Shown piece by piece: positions 45,420 to 56,179 of a DNA stretch of 64,000 bases. Origin of the DNA: Dipteris shenzhenensis. Its lineage: Eukaryota > Polypodiophyta > Polypodiopsida > Gleicheniales. The notes under the pieces are model-generated. The model made no database searches. It worked only from the letters and a program-made list of their open reading frames with translations, and had not been told where the DNA came from. The position numbers were made by a program, and so were the translations under genes. The stretch is taken from assembly GCA_047967505.1 (NCBI GenBank), contig CM106541.1, one strand, 5' to 3'. Numbering within the stretch: the stretch's first letter is position 1; each line of letters opens with the position of its first letter.

Positions 45420-47545
45420 AATTTTCATCTCTCTCACTCTTCTCTCTCTCTCTTTCCTCTCCACTCTAGTCTACGTTTCCTCTCATCTTAGTCTACTCTC
45501 TCCCCTCCTCTTCATTTCCCCTCTCTCTCTCTCTCTCCCTTTCTCCTCACCTTTTCCCTCTCTCTCACTTGCGCTCCCCACTCTCCTCCCCACTCTCTCT
45601 CTCACTTGCCGCGATCTCCCCCCCTCCCCTCTCTCTCTCTCCCCCCTCTCTCCCTCTCGCTGCCGCGGCAGCGGCCTCTCCCTCTCTCTCTCTCTCCTCC
45701 CGCTCTCTCTCTCTCTCCACCCCTCCCTCTCTTTCGCTGCCGTGGCAGCGGCCCCTCCCCTCCTCTCTCTCTCTCCCTCCCCCTCTCTCTCGCTCTCGCA
45801 TCTCCCCCCTACTCTCTCTCCCCCCCTCCTCTCTCGCTGCCGCGGCAGCGGCCCCCCCCCTTTCTCTTCCCTCTCCCCACCCCTTCCCTCTCTCTCTCCC
45901 TCCCCTCTCTCTCGCTACCCCCCTTCTCTCTCTCCCCCCCCTCCCTCTCTCGCTGCTGCGGCAGCAGTCGCGGCTCCCCCCCCTTCTCTCTCTCTCCCCC
46001 TCCCCCCTTCCCTCTCCCCCCCCTCCCCCTCTCTCGCTGCCGCGGCAGCGGCCGCGGCCCCCCCCCTCCCCTCCCCTCCCTCTCCCCCCTCTCTCTCGCC
46101 GCCCCCCCTTCTCTCTCTCCCCCCCTCCCTCTCTCGCTGCCGCGGCCCCCCCCCTTCTCTCTCTCTCCCCCTTCCCTCTCTCTCGCTGCCCCCGGCCCCT
46201 CCCCCCTTCCCTCTCTCCCCCCTCCCCCTCTCTCGCTGCCGTGGCAACGGCCGCGGCCCCCCCCCTTCCCTCTCTCTCTCCCCCTTCCCTCTCCCCTCCC
46301 TCCCCCTCTCTCGTTGCCGCGGCAGCGGCCACGGCCCCCCCCCTTCCCTCTCCCTGTCTCTCTCCCCCTTCCCTCTCCCTCTCCCCCCCCTCCCCCTCTC
46401 TCGCTGCCGCGGCAGCGGCCGCGGCCCCCCCCCTTCCCTCTCTCCCCCTCCCCTCCCCTCCCCTCCCTTTCCCCCCCCCCCCTTCTCTCTCCCCCCTCCC
46501 CTCCCTCTCTCGCTGCCGCTGCCGCGGCAGCGGCCCCCCCCCTCTCTCTCTCTTCCCCCCCCTTCCCTCTCGCTGCCCCCCCCTCCCCCCTTCCCTCTCC
46601 CCCCCCTCCCCCTCTCTCGCTGCCGCTGCCGCGGCAGCGGCCCCCTTCCCTCCCCTCCCTCTCCCCCCTCCCCTCCCTCTCTCGCTGCCGCTGCCGCGGC
46701 AGCGGCCCCCTCCCCTCCCCTCCCTCTCCCCCCTCCCCTCCCTCTCTCACTGCCGCTGCCGCGGCAGCGGCCCCCCCCTCTCTCTCTCTTCCCCCCCCTC
46801 CCCCCTTCCCTCTCGCTGCCGCTGCCGCGGCAGCGGCCCCCTCCCCTCCCTCTCCCCCCTCCCTCTCACCGCCCCCCCTTCTCTCTCCCCCCCTTGCCCC
46901 CGCCCCCCCTCCTCCCTCTCCCCCCCCTCCCCCTCTCTCGCTGCCGCGGTAGCGGCAGCGGCCCCCTCCCCTCCCTCTCCCCCCTCCCCTCCCCCCCCGT
47001 CCCCCTCTCTCGCTGCCGCTGCCGCGGTAGCGGCCCCCTCCCCTCCCTCTTCCCCCTCCCTCGCACCGCCCCCCCTCCCTCTCTCGCCGTGGCCTTCATC
47101 CCTCCCTCTCCCCTCTCCCTCTCACCGCCCCCCCTTCCCTCTCCCCCCCCTCCCCCTCTCGCTGCCGCGGCAGCGGCAGTGGCTCCCTCCCCTCCCTCTC
47201 CCCCCTCGCCTCCCCTCCCTCTCCCCCCTCTCTATCCCCGCCCCCCCTCCCTCTCTCGCCGCCCCCCTCCCTCTCCCCTCCCCTCTCCCTCCCCTGCCTC
47301 CCCCCCTCTGCGCTGCCGCGGCAGCGGCCTCCCCCTCCCCTCTCTCTCTCGTCCCCCTCGCTGCTTCCCCCCTCTCTTTCCGCCCTCCCCTTTCTCTCCC
47401 CCCTCCCTTTCTCTCCCCTCTCTTTCCCCCCCCTTCTCTCGTCTCTCTCCCTCTCTCTTTCATTCTCTCTTTTGCTGCCGAGGCAGCAAGACTCTCTCTC
47501 TTCTTTTCTCTCTCTAAAAATATTTCCTTCACTTTTCTCTCTCTA
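45420..47545. repeat. Long polypyrimidine array with GCTGCCGCGGCAGC palindromes
   Basis: More than 2 kb of CTCTCTCCCCC-type DNA is interrupted about every 60-120 bp by CTCGCTGCCGCGGCAGCGGC islands containing a perfect 14-bp palindrome. Frames of up to 659 codons exist on both strands purely because stop codons cannot form. I reject them as genes. Confidence 0.92.
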
Positions 47546-47807
47546 TAATAAAATTTCAAAAAATACAAATTTTAAAAAAAGTACCTGGAAAAAAGTTGAA
47601 ATCGATGCTTGTGCTTGCTTGTGCTTGCTTTTGCTCTTCCTCCTCTTTTTGCTTCTCCTCTTGCTCTTCCTTGTTGAAATGAGAGAAACAATGAGAGAAG
47701 GAGAGTATATATAAGAAAAACTAGGGTTTTAAGTGCTTCTCTCTCATTGGTCCTTCTATAACATTATCTCCTCTCCCATTGGCCTCTCTATTAGATTATC
47801 TTCTCTC

Positions 47808-48670
47808 TCTCTCCCACCCACTCCCATCCTCCCACCCCATTCCCACTCCCACTCCCACTCCCACTCCCACCCCCATCCTCCCACCCCACCTCCCCCATTC
47901 TCACTCCCACGCCCACGCCCATTCTTTCACCTTCCCCATTTCCACTCCCTCTCCCACTCCACCCCTCCCACTCCCACCCTCACTCCACCCCCACCTCCCC
48001 CATTCCCACTCCCACTCCCATTCTCCCACCCACTCCCATCCTCCCCCACTCCCATCCTCCCCCCCCATTCCCACTCCCACTCCCATTCTCCCACCCTTAT
48101 CCTCCCACCTCACCCCTCCCACTCCCATCCTCCCACTCCCTCTCCCACTCCCACTCCCACTCCCATTTTCCCACCCCCCCACCTCCCCCATTCCCACTCC
48201 CACTCCCATTTTCCCACCCCCCCCACCTCCCCCACTCCCACTCCCTCCCCCATCCTCCCACCCCACCCCTCCCACTTCCACCCCCACCTCCCCCATTCCC
48301 ACTCCCATCCTCCCACCTCACCCCTCCCACTTCCACCCCCACCTCCCCCATTCCCACTCTCTCTCCCACTCCCATCCTCCCACTCCCACTCCCCACCCCT
48401 CCCACTCCCACTCCCATCCTCCCATCCTCCCACCCTCACCCCACCCCCACCTCCCCCATTCCCACTCCCTCTCCCACTCCCACTCCCATTCTCCCACCCC
48501 CACCTCCCCCATTCCCACTCCCTCTCCCACTCCCACTCCCATCCTCCCACCCCCACCCCCACTGCCCCCATTCCCACTCCCTCTCCCACTCTCCCTTTCT
48601 CCCACTACCACCCTCCCACACTCCCTTTCTCCACTTTCCCACTCTCCCTTTCTCCCACTACCACCCTCCC
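47808..48670. repeat. CCCACTCCC-type minisatellite, copy B
   Basis: The counterpart of 2384-3350, with different unit counts. The tail CTCCCTTTCTCCCACTACCA repeats are identical between copies. Confidence 0.92.
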
Positions 48671-48767
48671 AACTATCAATTCCACTATTACTTATGATAT
48701 CTAATTAAAACTATTACTTAAATAAATGATATTACTTGAAAACACTCATAGGATTTAAGGTTTAGGA

Positions 48768-49675
48768 TTTCGTGGTTTGGGTTTAGGATTTGGGGTTTGG
48801 TGAGTTATGAGTTAGGGTTTAGGGTTTAGGGTTCAAGGTTTGAGGGTTAGGGTTTGGGGGTTAGGGTTTAGAGTTTGGTGGTTTAGGGTTTAGGGTTAAG
48901 GGGTTAGGGTTTAGGATTTAGGGTTTGGGGGTTAGGGTTTAGGGTTTAGGGTTTGGGGGTAGGGTTTAGGGTTTAGGGTTTGGGGTTTAGGGTTTAGGGT
49001 TTGGGAGTTAGGGTTTAGGGTTTAGGGTTTAGGGTTTGGGAGTTAGGGTTTAGGGTTTAGGAGTTAGGGTTCAGGGTTTAGGGTTTAGGGTTTGGGGTTT
49101 AGGGTTTAGGGCTTGAGAGTTAGGGTTTAGGCTTTAGGGTTTGGGATTTAGGGTTTAGGGTTTAGGGTTTGGGAGTTAGGGTTTAGGGTTTACGATTTAG
49201 GGTTTAGGAGTTAGGGTTTAGGGTTTGGGGGTTAGGGTTTGGGGGTTAGGGTTAAGGGTTTAGGGTTTAGGATCTATGGTTTAGGAGTTAGGGTTTAGAG
49301 TTTAGGGTTTGGGGGTTAGGGTTAAGGGTTTAGGGTTTCGAGTTTAGGGTTTAGGGTTTAGGGTTTGGGGTTTGGGAGTTAGGGTTTAGGGTTTAGGGTT
49401 TGGGGGTTAGGGTTTAGGGTTTAGGGTTTAGGGTTTAGGGTTTGGGAGTTAGGGTTTAGGGTTTAGGGTTTAGGGTTTAGGGTTTGGGAGTTAGGGTTTA
49501 GGGTTTAGGAGTTAGGGTTTAGGGTTTGGGAGTTAGGGTTTAGGGTTTAGGAGTTAGGGTTTAGGGTTTGGGGTTTAGGGTTTAGGGTTTGGGAGTTAGG
49601 GTTTGGGGTTTGGGGCTTAGGGTTTGGGGTTTGGGATTTGGGGGTTAGGGTTTAGGGTTTAGGGTTTAGGGTTGT
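48768..49675. repeat. Degenerate telomere-like array, copy B
   Basis: TTTAGGG units and variants run in one orientation for about 0.9 kb and stop about 100 bp before the candidate transposase frame. Unit order differs from copy A, so the array expands and contracts. Confidence 0.93.
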
Positions 49676-49774
49676 TATTGGTTTACGGTTGTTATTGGTT
49701 AGTGTCTAATTAAATTTTCAAACACTTTCTGAATTTTTAAATCATTAATAAAGTAGATTATTGAGAAGAGACTA

Positions 49775-52700
49775 ATGTTCTTTATAATGGTTGTTACAGC
49801 TTGTTTGCAAAGGAAACTCACAAAGGAGATGGCTACAAAATTTATTCCGGGGATGGAGGTGATTTTATGTTGCAAAAGAGAAGTAGTTGCATTTGCTACA
49901 ATCCATGAAAGTGATCCAAATTCTATTTGTCACTTTAGAAGACTTGGCGAAGATAAGGTAGCGGTTATCGTATCAAGGATTCTTAGTGCACATGTTGAGC
50001 TAAAGCATAAGTGTGGGGATATGGAAATCCTTGGAGATGTTATGCCCTATAATACTTCCAACAAAGCATTTATTGCATGGGACAGAGATGAGACTTATCC
50101 AACACATGTCATCAGGAATACAAAGTGCATATCTTTGGATTTTAGAGTGGGAGATATTTTACAAATGTTATCATTTACAAATAAGTATGTAGCAGAAGGT
50201 CAAGTCTTGGGATTTGAACAAGTTGAACACTGGACATTTGCGCAGATGAGAATTCAAAAAGTTACTGATGATGGTATGGATGATAACTCAATGTCATTGG
50301 ATGGTCCCTACTATGAGGTAGGTAAGGATTTGAGATGGAGCATGCAATTTTTAAAGATTGGAAAGACTCGGCATGTGGTTTTTAATGATAAACATAATGT
50401 ATACTACAACATCAAAGAATTGAAAGAATATGCCAATGTACCAAGCTCTATTCCTTCAGAGATGGATGATTCCAATGCACTCAACTATAGCACTGACGTC
50501 TTATCAGAAGTCGATGAGTTCATTGGTACCGAGAAAGAAAAATATTTCACAAGTGATGCCTTATCCGGGGTGGATGAGTTCATGCACATTGAGAACTTGG
50601 GCAAAGATGTGAAAAGTGTTATATCTTCAAGCATGGATGGCTTCATGGATACTGATAAAGTTCTTGGAGTCAAAGCAGGTAACTATGGAATTATGGAAAT
50701 CATGCACGATAGTATAATGAGTGATGTTCTCTCTGGAGTAGAGGAGTTTCAAGACTATGGAGTTATGGCCTCCATAGAAAGTGCATCAATGAGCGATGTT
50801 CTCTCAGGAAAAGATGAGTTTGAAGATCATTCTGGACACTCTATCACCACTGACTATGGAGTTATGAAATCCATAGAAAGTGCATCAATGAGTGATGTTC
50901 TCTCAGGAATAGATGAGTTTGAAGATCATTCGGGACACTCTAATGCCATTGTGACAAGTGGTTCTACGATTGTATCAAAAGTAGGGATGAGATCAACAAA
51001 GGACTATTCGGTGTTTGACTTTGATTGTGAACTTGTAAATGTTACAAATGGTTTGACGAATGTATCAAAAGCAAGGATGACATCAACAAAGGAATATTCA
51101 GTATTTGACTGTCAGAGTGATAAGATCAAGGATGCAACATCTCATGAAAACAACGTGACAAATAAATCTTACAAGGAGAACTACACAAATCCAAATAAGA
51201 ATGAACAGAAGGTCCCAAAACGGACATACAGATGCATGAAAAGACAACGAGTGCAGGCAGATCCAGAAAAGCAACCAAAGAGAATAAGAGTAATGAATGA
51301 AGATGTTATGCTAAAAGCAATGCGATCTACATGCTGTAAGCATACATGTATGCGATCCATTAACTTACATGACATCAAGGGTTGTACTAGAGAACATGTC
51401 TGGCAAAGGAAAGGAAGCAGAAGAAATGAATACCTACTCACGAGATTGTCTTGCTTTCTTGTAAATGATAAGAGAAGGCGACGAAGTTCAGGACATCAAA
51501 TAAGGCCTCTTATAAATGGAAAAAGTATATGCAATAATGCATATCGCATTATTACAGGATTATCACATGGCACATATTGGAATTTGGCTAATAAAGCAAA
51601 GTATGGAGTTAAATTTAACATTCATGGAAACATAGGAAGGCCCAAAACAAGAGCCTCAACGGTTGCGGCAACAGCAATTTTGAAAGATTACATTTATGAA
51701 AATGCTTTACCGCAACCCCACCTATCATAAATGCATCTTCCGATAGGTTTGACAAAAAAAGAAGTATTTAACTCTATTGGAGAAACACAGAGGCAAAGAG
51801 GGCATGCACCGGCATCTTTTCATACTTTGTATACTCTTTGGAAAAAAAGCTTTGGACATGTTAAAATCCCAAAGAGGCAAAAAATGTCAAAGTGCAACGA
51901 CTGTGATGATCTAAAGCGAGCACTTGAGAGTGCAACATCTCCAGAACAAAAAGAAGCTTACAAAAGAAAGAGAGAATTTCATCATGGACTTGTTCGACAT
52001 TCTAGAATAAAATATGCATTTTGGAAGGAGCAAGCTATTTCTCACCCAAATGAGTACATGTGCATTATTGTAGATGGTATGGATCAAAATACAACAACAT
52101 TACCTCGATTCGTTAACACTCCACCTAAGCTACAAGACAAATACTTTTTAAAGACACATCTATGTGGAGTGTTAGTGCACGGATTTAAGTTTTTTGCAGA
52201 CATATGGATTGATTCCTTGCATCTACACGATAGCAATCAAGTTGTAACATCCGTTATGAAGGCAATTCACAATGTACATGCAGAAAAAGGTCGCCTACCA
52301 GCAACTTTGAGAATACAAGCAGACAATTGCAGACGAGAGAATAAGAATGTACTCTTCTTTGCATTTTGCTCAATGCTAATCGCACATAGAATCTTCAATG
52401 AGATTGAAGTTGGGTTTTTGTTGGTTGGGCACACACATGAGGATATCGATCAGGTATTTAGCACAGTTTCAAGAGAACTAAAACACAAGGACATGGAGAC
52501 AATGGATGACTTGATAAGAAAATGCGGGAGGCAAGTTGGTGGCCGTAAGGAAGGAACAATATGCTCAATGGTTGAGAGGATGTATGATTGGAAGAGCTTT
52601 ATTCTACCTTTCATACAAAAAGGTGGTGATGCCGTGATTGGTCATAGCGCTCCACACTATTTTCGATTTTTCTTAAAGGATGAAAAACCAGTGATGCAAT

Positions 52701-53535
52701 GGCAACACTATTCTCTTGATACAAAATGGGAACCTGAAGAACCTCTCTCTTAACTTCAATCCCGAGCAAAGAAATGCATCCAACATGGGCTCCTATAAAA
52801 GAATTCAGCGAGAAATCCAAAGGTGAAATAGAAGGCTTAAAAGCTTTTATTGCATACAAAGAGGAAATGCTCCGGAGATTTCCTGATTGGAAGCCCTCTT
52901 GGAAGGAACACACTACTGTTGTAATTAGCAAGACCTACCAATTGATAAAGGACCTTGCAAAAATGCGAGAAGATGATATTAAGGCAAAACGGCCTTTATT
53001 TTGGCCAAATGTTGGTAATGACTTGTGTCCAGCATGTGGTCTCTTTGAAAATGAGTTTGAATCGTTGCTCCCACGTCCATATTGTGGACCCAAGAAGAGA
53101 GAGTTTATGCCACAAATAGACATAGATGTCCATTGTTTTGTTGCAGTTCGACCATCGGATGATGAACATGAGAACGTGAAGTTTTGGGTTGCAAAAGTAG
53201 TTGACGTGAGCATGGATGACCGGGGGAGAGCTACAACATTTACAGCGGTATGGTATGAGCCAAGGGGCAGGAAGGAGAACCAAGATAACAGTACATTGTA
53301 TAGTAGTTGTTTGAAAAAGGAATGGGTCCCAAACCATGAAGCAATTTCAAGACTTTTCACAGAGACAGTCATAGTATCCTGGAAATCAAGGTCAAAGAAA
53401 ACAAAGAAGCACATGAGGTATGATGTAGAAGACAAAATAAAATTACCGCAACCAATTACGCACATTACAGAGTTCACAAAGATGCTCGCCCGGGAGGAAG
53501 TAGAAGGAGATAGCGCAAATGAAGAATGCCCATGA
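49775..53535 (+). pseudogene. Candidate DDE transposase with GHTHEDIDQ motif (DUF7869-like), copy B
   Basis: Three frames form one protein of about 1240 residues. The first (49775-51727) may start at ATG 49775 or 49829. It has acidic repeats (SDVLSGIDEFEDHS) and a basic Cys/His stretch. A TAA at 51728-51730 replaces a Glu codon kept in copy A. The second (51731-52750) has SKCNDCDDLK, then IIVDGMDQNTTTLP, RIQADNCRRENKN and FLLVGHTHEDIDQVF. The Asp, Asp and Glu (residues 115, 198 and 237 of this part) are spaced as in RNase H-fold DDE enzymes. A slip in a CT run near 52745 shifts into the last frame (to 53535), which ends with a chromatin-reader-like segment (HCFVAVRPSDD, KFWVAKVVDV, WYEPRG). 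Its position inside the inverted repeats and its DDE-like residues make it the likely transposase; that is inference. Confidence 0.68.
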
Positions 53536-53893
53536 TAACACCATTCAAATATCGAGAAAGAGTGAAGGTGGTGGTGGTTGTCAGATGAGAGTGAATGAAC
53601 ATGGCACCCAAGCGACAAGTGACGACAGAAAGGACATTCTGAACAAGCAAATGTTTGGATCGCTCATTTCTGTGATCATGATAGAAAAGGACATTCAAAC
53701 AAGCAAATGTTTGGATCGCCCATTTGTACTAAACTCATTGTAAAGGAAAAATTAAATTATTGAAAAGGCCACAGGAGATCCTTTGTACAAAGACTCATCT
53801 AGAGCAATATTTGTTGTAAAACTTATGACATGATAATGTAAAATTGCAAGCATAGCTATTGCTATTTTTTGGAGTACAAAAGAGGCATCCATC
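53536..53893. other. 3' flank of candidate transposase
   Basis: A short tandem duplication reads GACATTC...AACAAGCAAATGTTTGGATCGC (about 53632 and 53693). No further gene is seen before the MITE. Confidence 0.6.
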
Positions 53894-54140
53894 CTCGGGG
53901 GGGTCACTATGTATAAACCCTCTATATCACGTGCGTTCAAGGCCTATATTTAAAGTCCCTTATCTGTAAAAAATTTTATTAATAAAATGTACCCCTTTTC
54001 TATAAAAATCTGTAAATTTTTTCCAAAACTATTTTTAATAGTCCCTTATGTATATTTATTTATGTAAATTTTAGAAATAAAAAAAATCCTTCTGTTGAAC
54101 TCACGTGATAGGGTTACATATGATGAGTGACCCCCCCGAG
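53894..54140 (-). mobile_element. hAT-like MITE, copy 3
   Basis: A 247-bp element, reverse-oriented relative to copies 1 and 2, with CTCGGGGGGG ends. The perfect 8-bp duplication CATCCATC lies at 53886-53893 and 54141-54148. It is inserted inside the giant transposon between its transposase gene and right terminus. Confidence 0.94.
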
Positions 54141-54518
54141 CATCCATCATGTCTCATGTGTATATAAACCTTTTAATTTCTTGAATATTCAAGAGTGTTA
54201 TAGTTTTCAGCATTGAAAGTAAAAAGAGTCTTACAGGTCTATTATGTATACATTTTTAAAATGTTGTGAATCCTCAATAGCATGGTTTTTCATGGATTTA
54301 AACTAATAACTCGGATTTTTTATTTTAAGAATATGATTCTTATAAACAAGAAATACAAATTTAGGATTTAATAGTAGTTTTTGCATTATTTGTACAACAT
54401 TGTAGAGAGATATTTTGAAATGTCTTATGTGAAAATGATAGTGCCAGAAAGTAAACTTTGGATTCTCGAATGACAGTTTCATAAAGTAAACTTTTCAGTT
54501 GGGAAGGATTTTAAGGAA

Positions 54519-54565
54519 TAGTCCAAAAGTAGACATATGAGTCCAAAATTAATGAAATAAGTGTT
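54519..54565 (-). repeat. Right terminal and subterminal repeats of giant element
   Basis: The reverse-complement terminal repeat (54540-54565) and the inner 12-mer TAGTCCAAAAGT (54519-54530) pair with the left end. Confidence 0.88.
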
Positions 54566-54569
54566 ACCT

Positions 54570-55230
54570 ATGTTAACGCTTCTTTCCTCACGTTCCCTTT
54601 TCCTCCATGGCCCTTGAGCATCGCCATAACTAGCGTCTAGCATCATGCCTCGAATTCTTTTCTAGTTAATAGAACTAATGTGGTTGTAAGGATCGAAATC
54701 TCCATGGTTAGTGGTGTAGTTCTGCAATACCTTCCGTGTGCGGTTCTTTGCTTCTGTGCCTCCAATCCGCGTATCTTCTACTCGCAGTTTTCCATCTCTA
54801 CAGTTGTAGAACTTCTCAATTTCTGTGCCTTTAGCCTATGGTTCCTACACATCTTCTAGGTTTCTGTGCATCTTTTGGGATCCTGCACGTCTTCTATGTG
54901 GTGCCACGCGTCTTTTGGTCAACCGCGCCTGCAAAATCGCTCCCGCGCATCTGCAACACCTGCATGCCCCTTGGTCATAGCTAGTTCATCTGCACGTTGC
55001 GGACAAATCATGAATTGCGACTGTTTTTTGAATTCCTACGGCTTCTGGCGCATCTCCGTGTCACAGATAGATCGTGACTATTTTCTTGGGTTCCTACGTC
55101 TTCTGGCACACCTGTGTATCGCGGACAGACTTTTTGGGCCCCTGCAAAAGATCTCGAGCCCCTATCCTCTCCTTCTCCTTCTCTTTCTCTTTCTCGTCTC
55201 TTCTCCTCTCCTCTCCTCTCTTTTTATTGA
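54570..55230. other. No gene recognised; imperfect tandem repeat
   Basis: A unit of roughly 65 bp containing TTCCTACG(G/T)CTTCTGGC is repeated around 55030 and 55095. Related phrases occur earlier (TCTTCTAGGTTTCTGTGC). The origin is unknown. Confidence 0.5.
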
Positions 55231-55297
55231 GGAGTGGGAATTGAACCCAAGACCTCCCCATTGACAAAAGGAAGACTTACCAATGGGCCAGCGAATA
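55231..55297 (-). repeat. Possible tRNA-derived SINE head (pol III A and B boxes)
   Basis: On the minus strand an A-box-like TGGCCCATTGGTAAG (55290-55276) is followed about 30 bp later by a B-box-like GGTTCAATTCCC (55247-55236). This is the arrangement seen at the 5' end of plant tRNA-derived SINEs. The tail was not identified, and no true tRNA cloverleaf was established. Confidence 0.45.
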
Positions 55298-55472
55298 GAA
55301 AGTGATGAAAATGTAATGATATTGCTTATATGGTGAAATCTCATGAACTGTAACTCTCTAACCATAGGGAGTTTCCTCTTGTTGTAAAAAGCAAAAGTAC
55401 TGCATTTATTTTGCTCCATTCATATCTGATACTAGATTGTAGATTCTAAAGTTTTTCAAGTTTACTCCTTGG

Positions 55473-55913
55473 ATGCATGCCACACGAGGAGGGTGGATAT
55501 TTATGTCACTTCTCGACGAGTTCAAGGATTTGGTGCTCGGTCCTCCGCTCATTATGGCTACCAATTGGCAAGATCTATTTCTTGATCTTCATGTCGATCT
55601 TCAACAACTGATTGTACAATGCATTGTTCAAGGAGACGATGGGTGGGATGATACATCGTGGATGATTCAAGGTGGAGAACTAGTGATACACTGGGAGGAC
55701 TTTGATTTCAATTCTACTCATTGTGCAGTGATCGAGCTACTTGCTACATCAGAGGTAAGTAAAAGGGTGACATTTTTTGAAGGGTGGGATGCTCCCCAAG
55801 CTTGGGGGGATATTTGGCGCATCTGCTTATTAATTCCTGTGGATAAGCTGATCTTGAATGATTTCTTCTCGATCTTATTACAAAGGTTTCTAGGGCTCGG
55901 CTATGGTTGGTAA
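55473..55913 (+). CDS. Hypothetical protein, 146 residues
   Basis: An open frame of normal composition, rich in Trp and Asp (GDDGWDDTSWMIQGGEL). No domain is recognised. It sits just upstream of an RNase H relic, so it may be a fragment of a retroelement or of a host F-box-type gene. There is no supporting evidence for expression. Confidence 0.25.
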   Translation: MHATRGGWIFMSLLDEFKDLVLGPPLIMATNWQDLFLDLHVDLQQLIVQCIVQGDDGWDDTSWMIQGGELVIHWEDFDFNSTHCAVIELLATSEVSKRVTFFEGWDAPQAWGDIWRICLLIPVDKLILNDFFSILLQRFLGLGYGW

Positions 55914-56179
55914 TGCTTCGACCAAGGAATCCCTTTGTACCTAATCAACCTTTTGTGCCTCATTTTGAGCTTCAAGTTGTAATTCTTTTTGGTCTAAAGA
56001 TAAATATCAACAAAGGATTGCAAGTTTATTTGGTGTTGAACATCTTGCTCAAGTATTGAATTCTCCCCACCCTCTCCTTCTACCTATCTTAGACTACCAA
56101 GAAACTTGGGATGTCTGGATTTTAGTCTTGGTGTGTGACATCTTGGCTTCTCCAATTTGATAGCGCATAAAAACCTTCG

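Larger units (their letters stand above)
35653..54565. mobile_element. Giant DNA transposon (18.9 kb), copy B
   Basis: The ends are exact 26-bp inverted repeats. The left end starts AACACTTATTTCATTAATTT at 35653, and the right end is its complement finishing at 54565. The flanks are the 4-bp duplication ACCT (35649-35652 and 54566-54569). The 12-mer ACTTTTGGACTA recurs inside both ends in inverted orientation (35708-35719 and 54519-54530), and TTTGGACT occurs twice per end, as expected of transposase-binding sites. Contents from left to right: repeats, a minus-strand ParB/methyltransferase/Ulp1-like gene, hairpin, polypyrimidine arrays, telomere-like array, plus-strand candidate transposase, and a MITE. 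Partial copy A at 1-6428 shows that it is a repeated element. The 4-bp duplication differs from CACTA (3), hAT (8) and MULE (9). Confidence 0.88.

Noticed and set aside
45569-47548. Very long open frames (up to 659 codons) across the CT-rich array
   Set aside because: Pure pyrimidine or purine DNA cannot form stop codons. Both strands and several frames are open, composition is extremely biased, and copy A differs freely in length.
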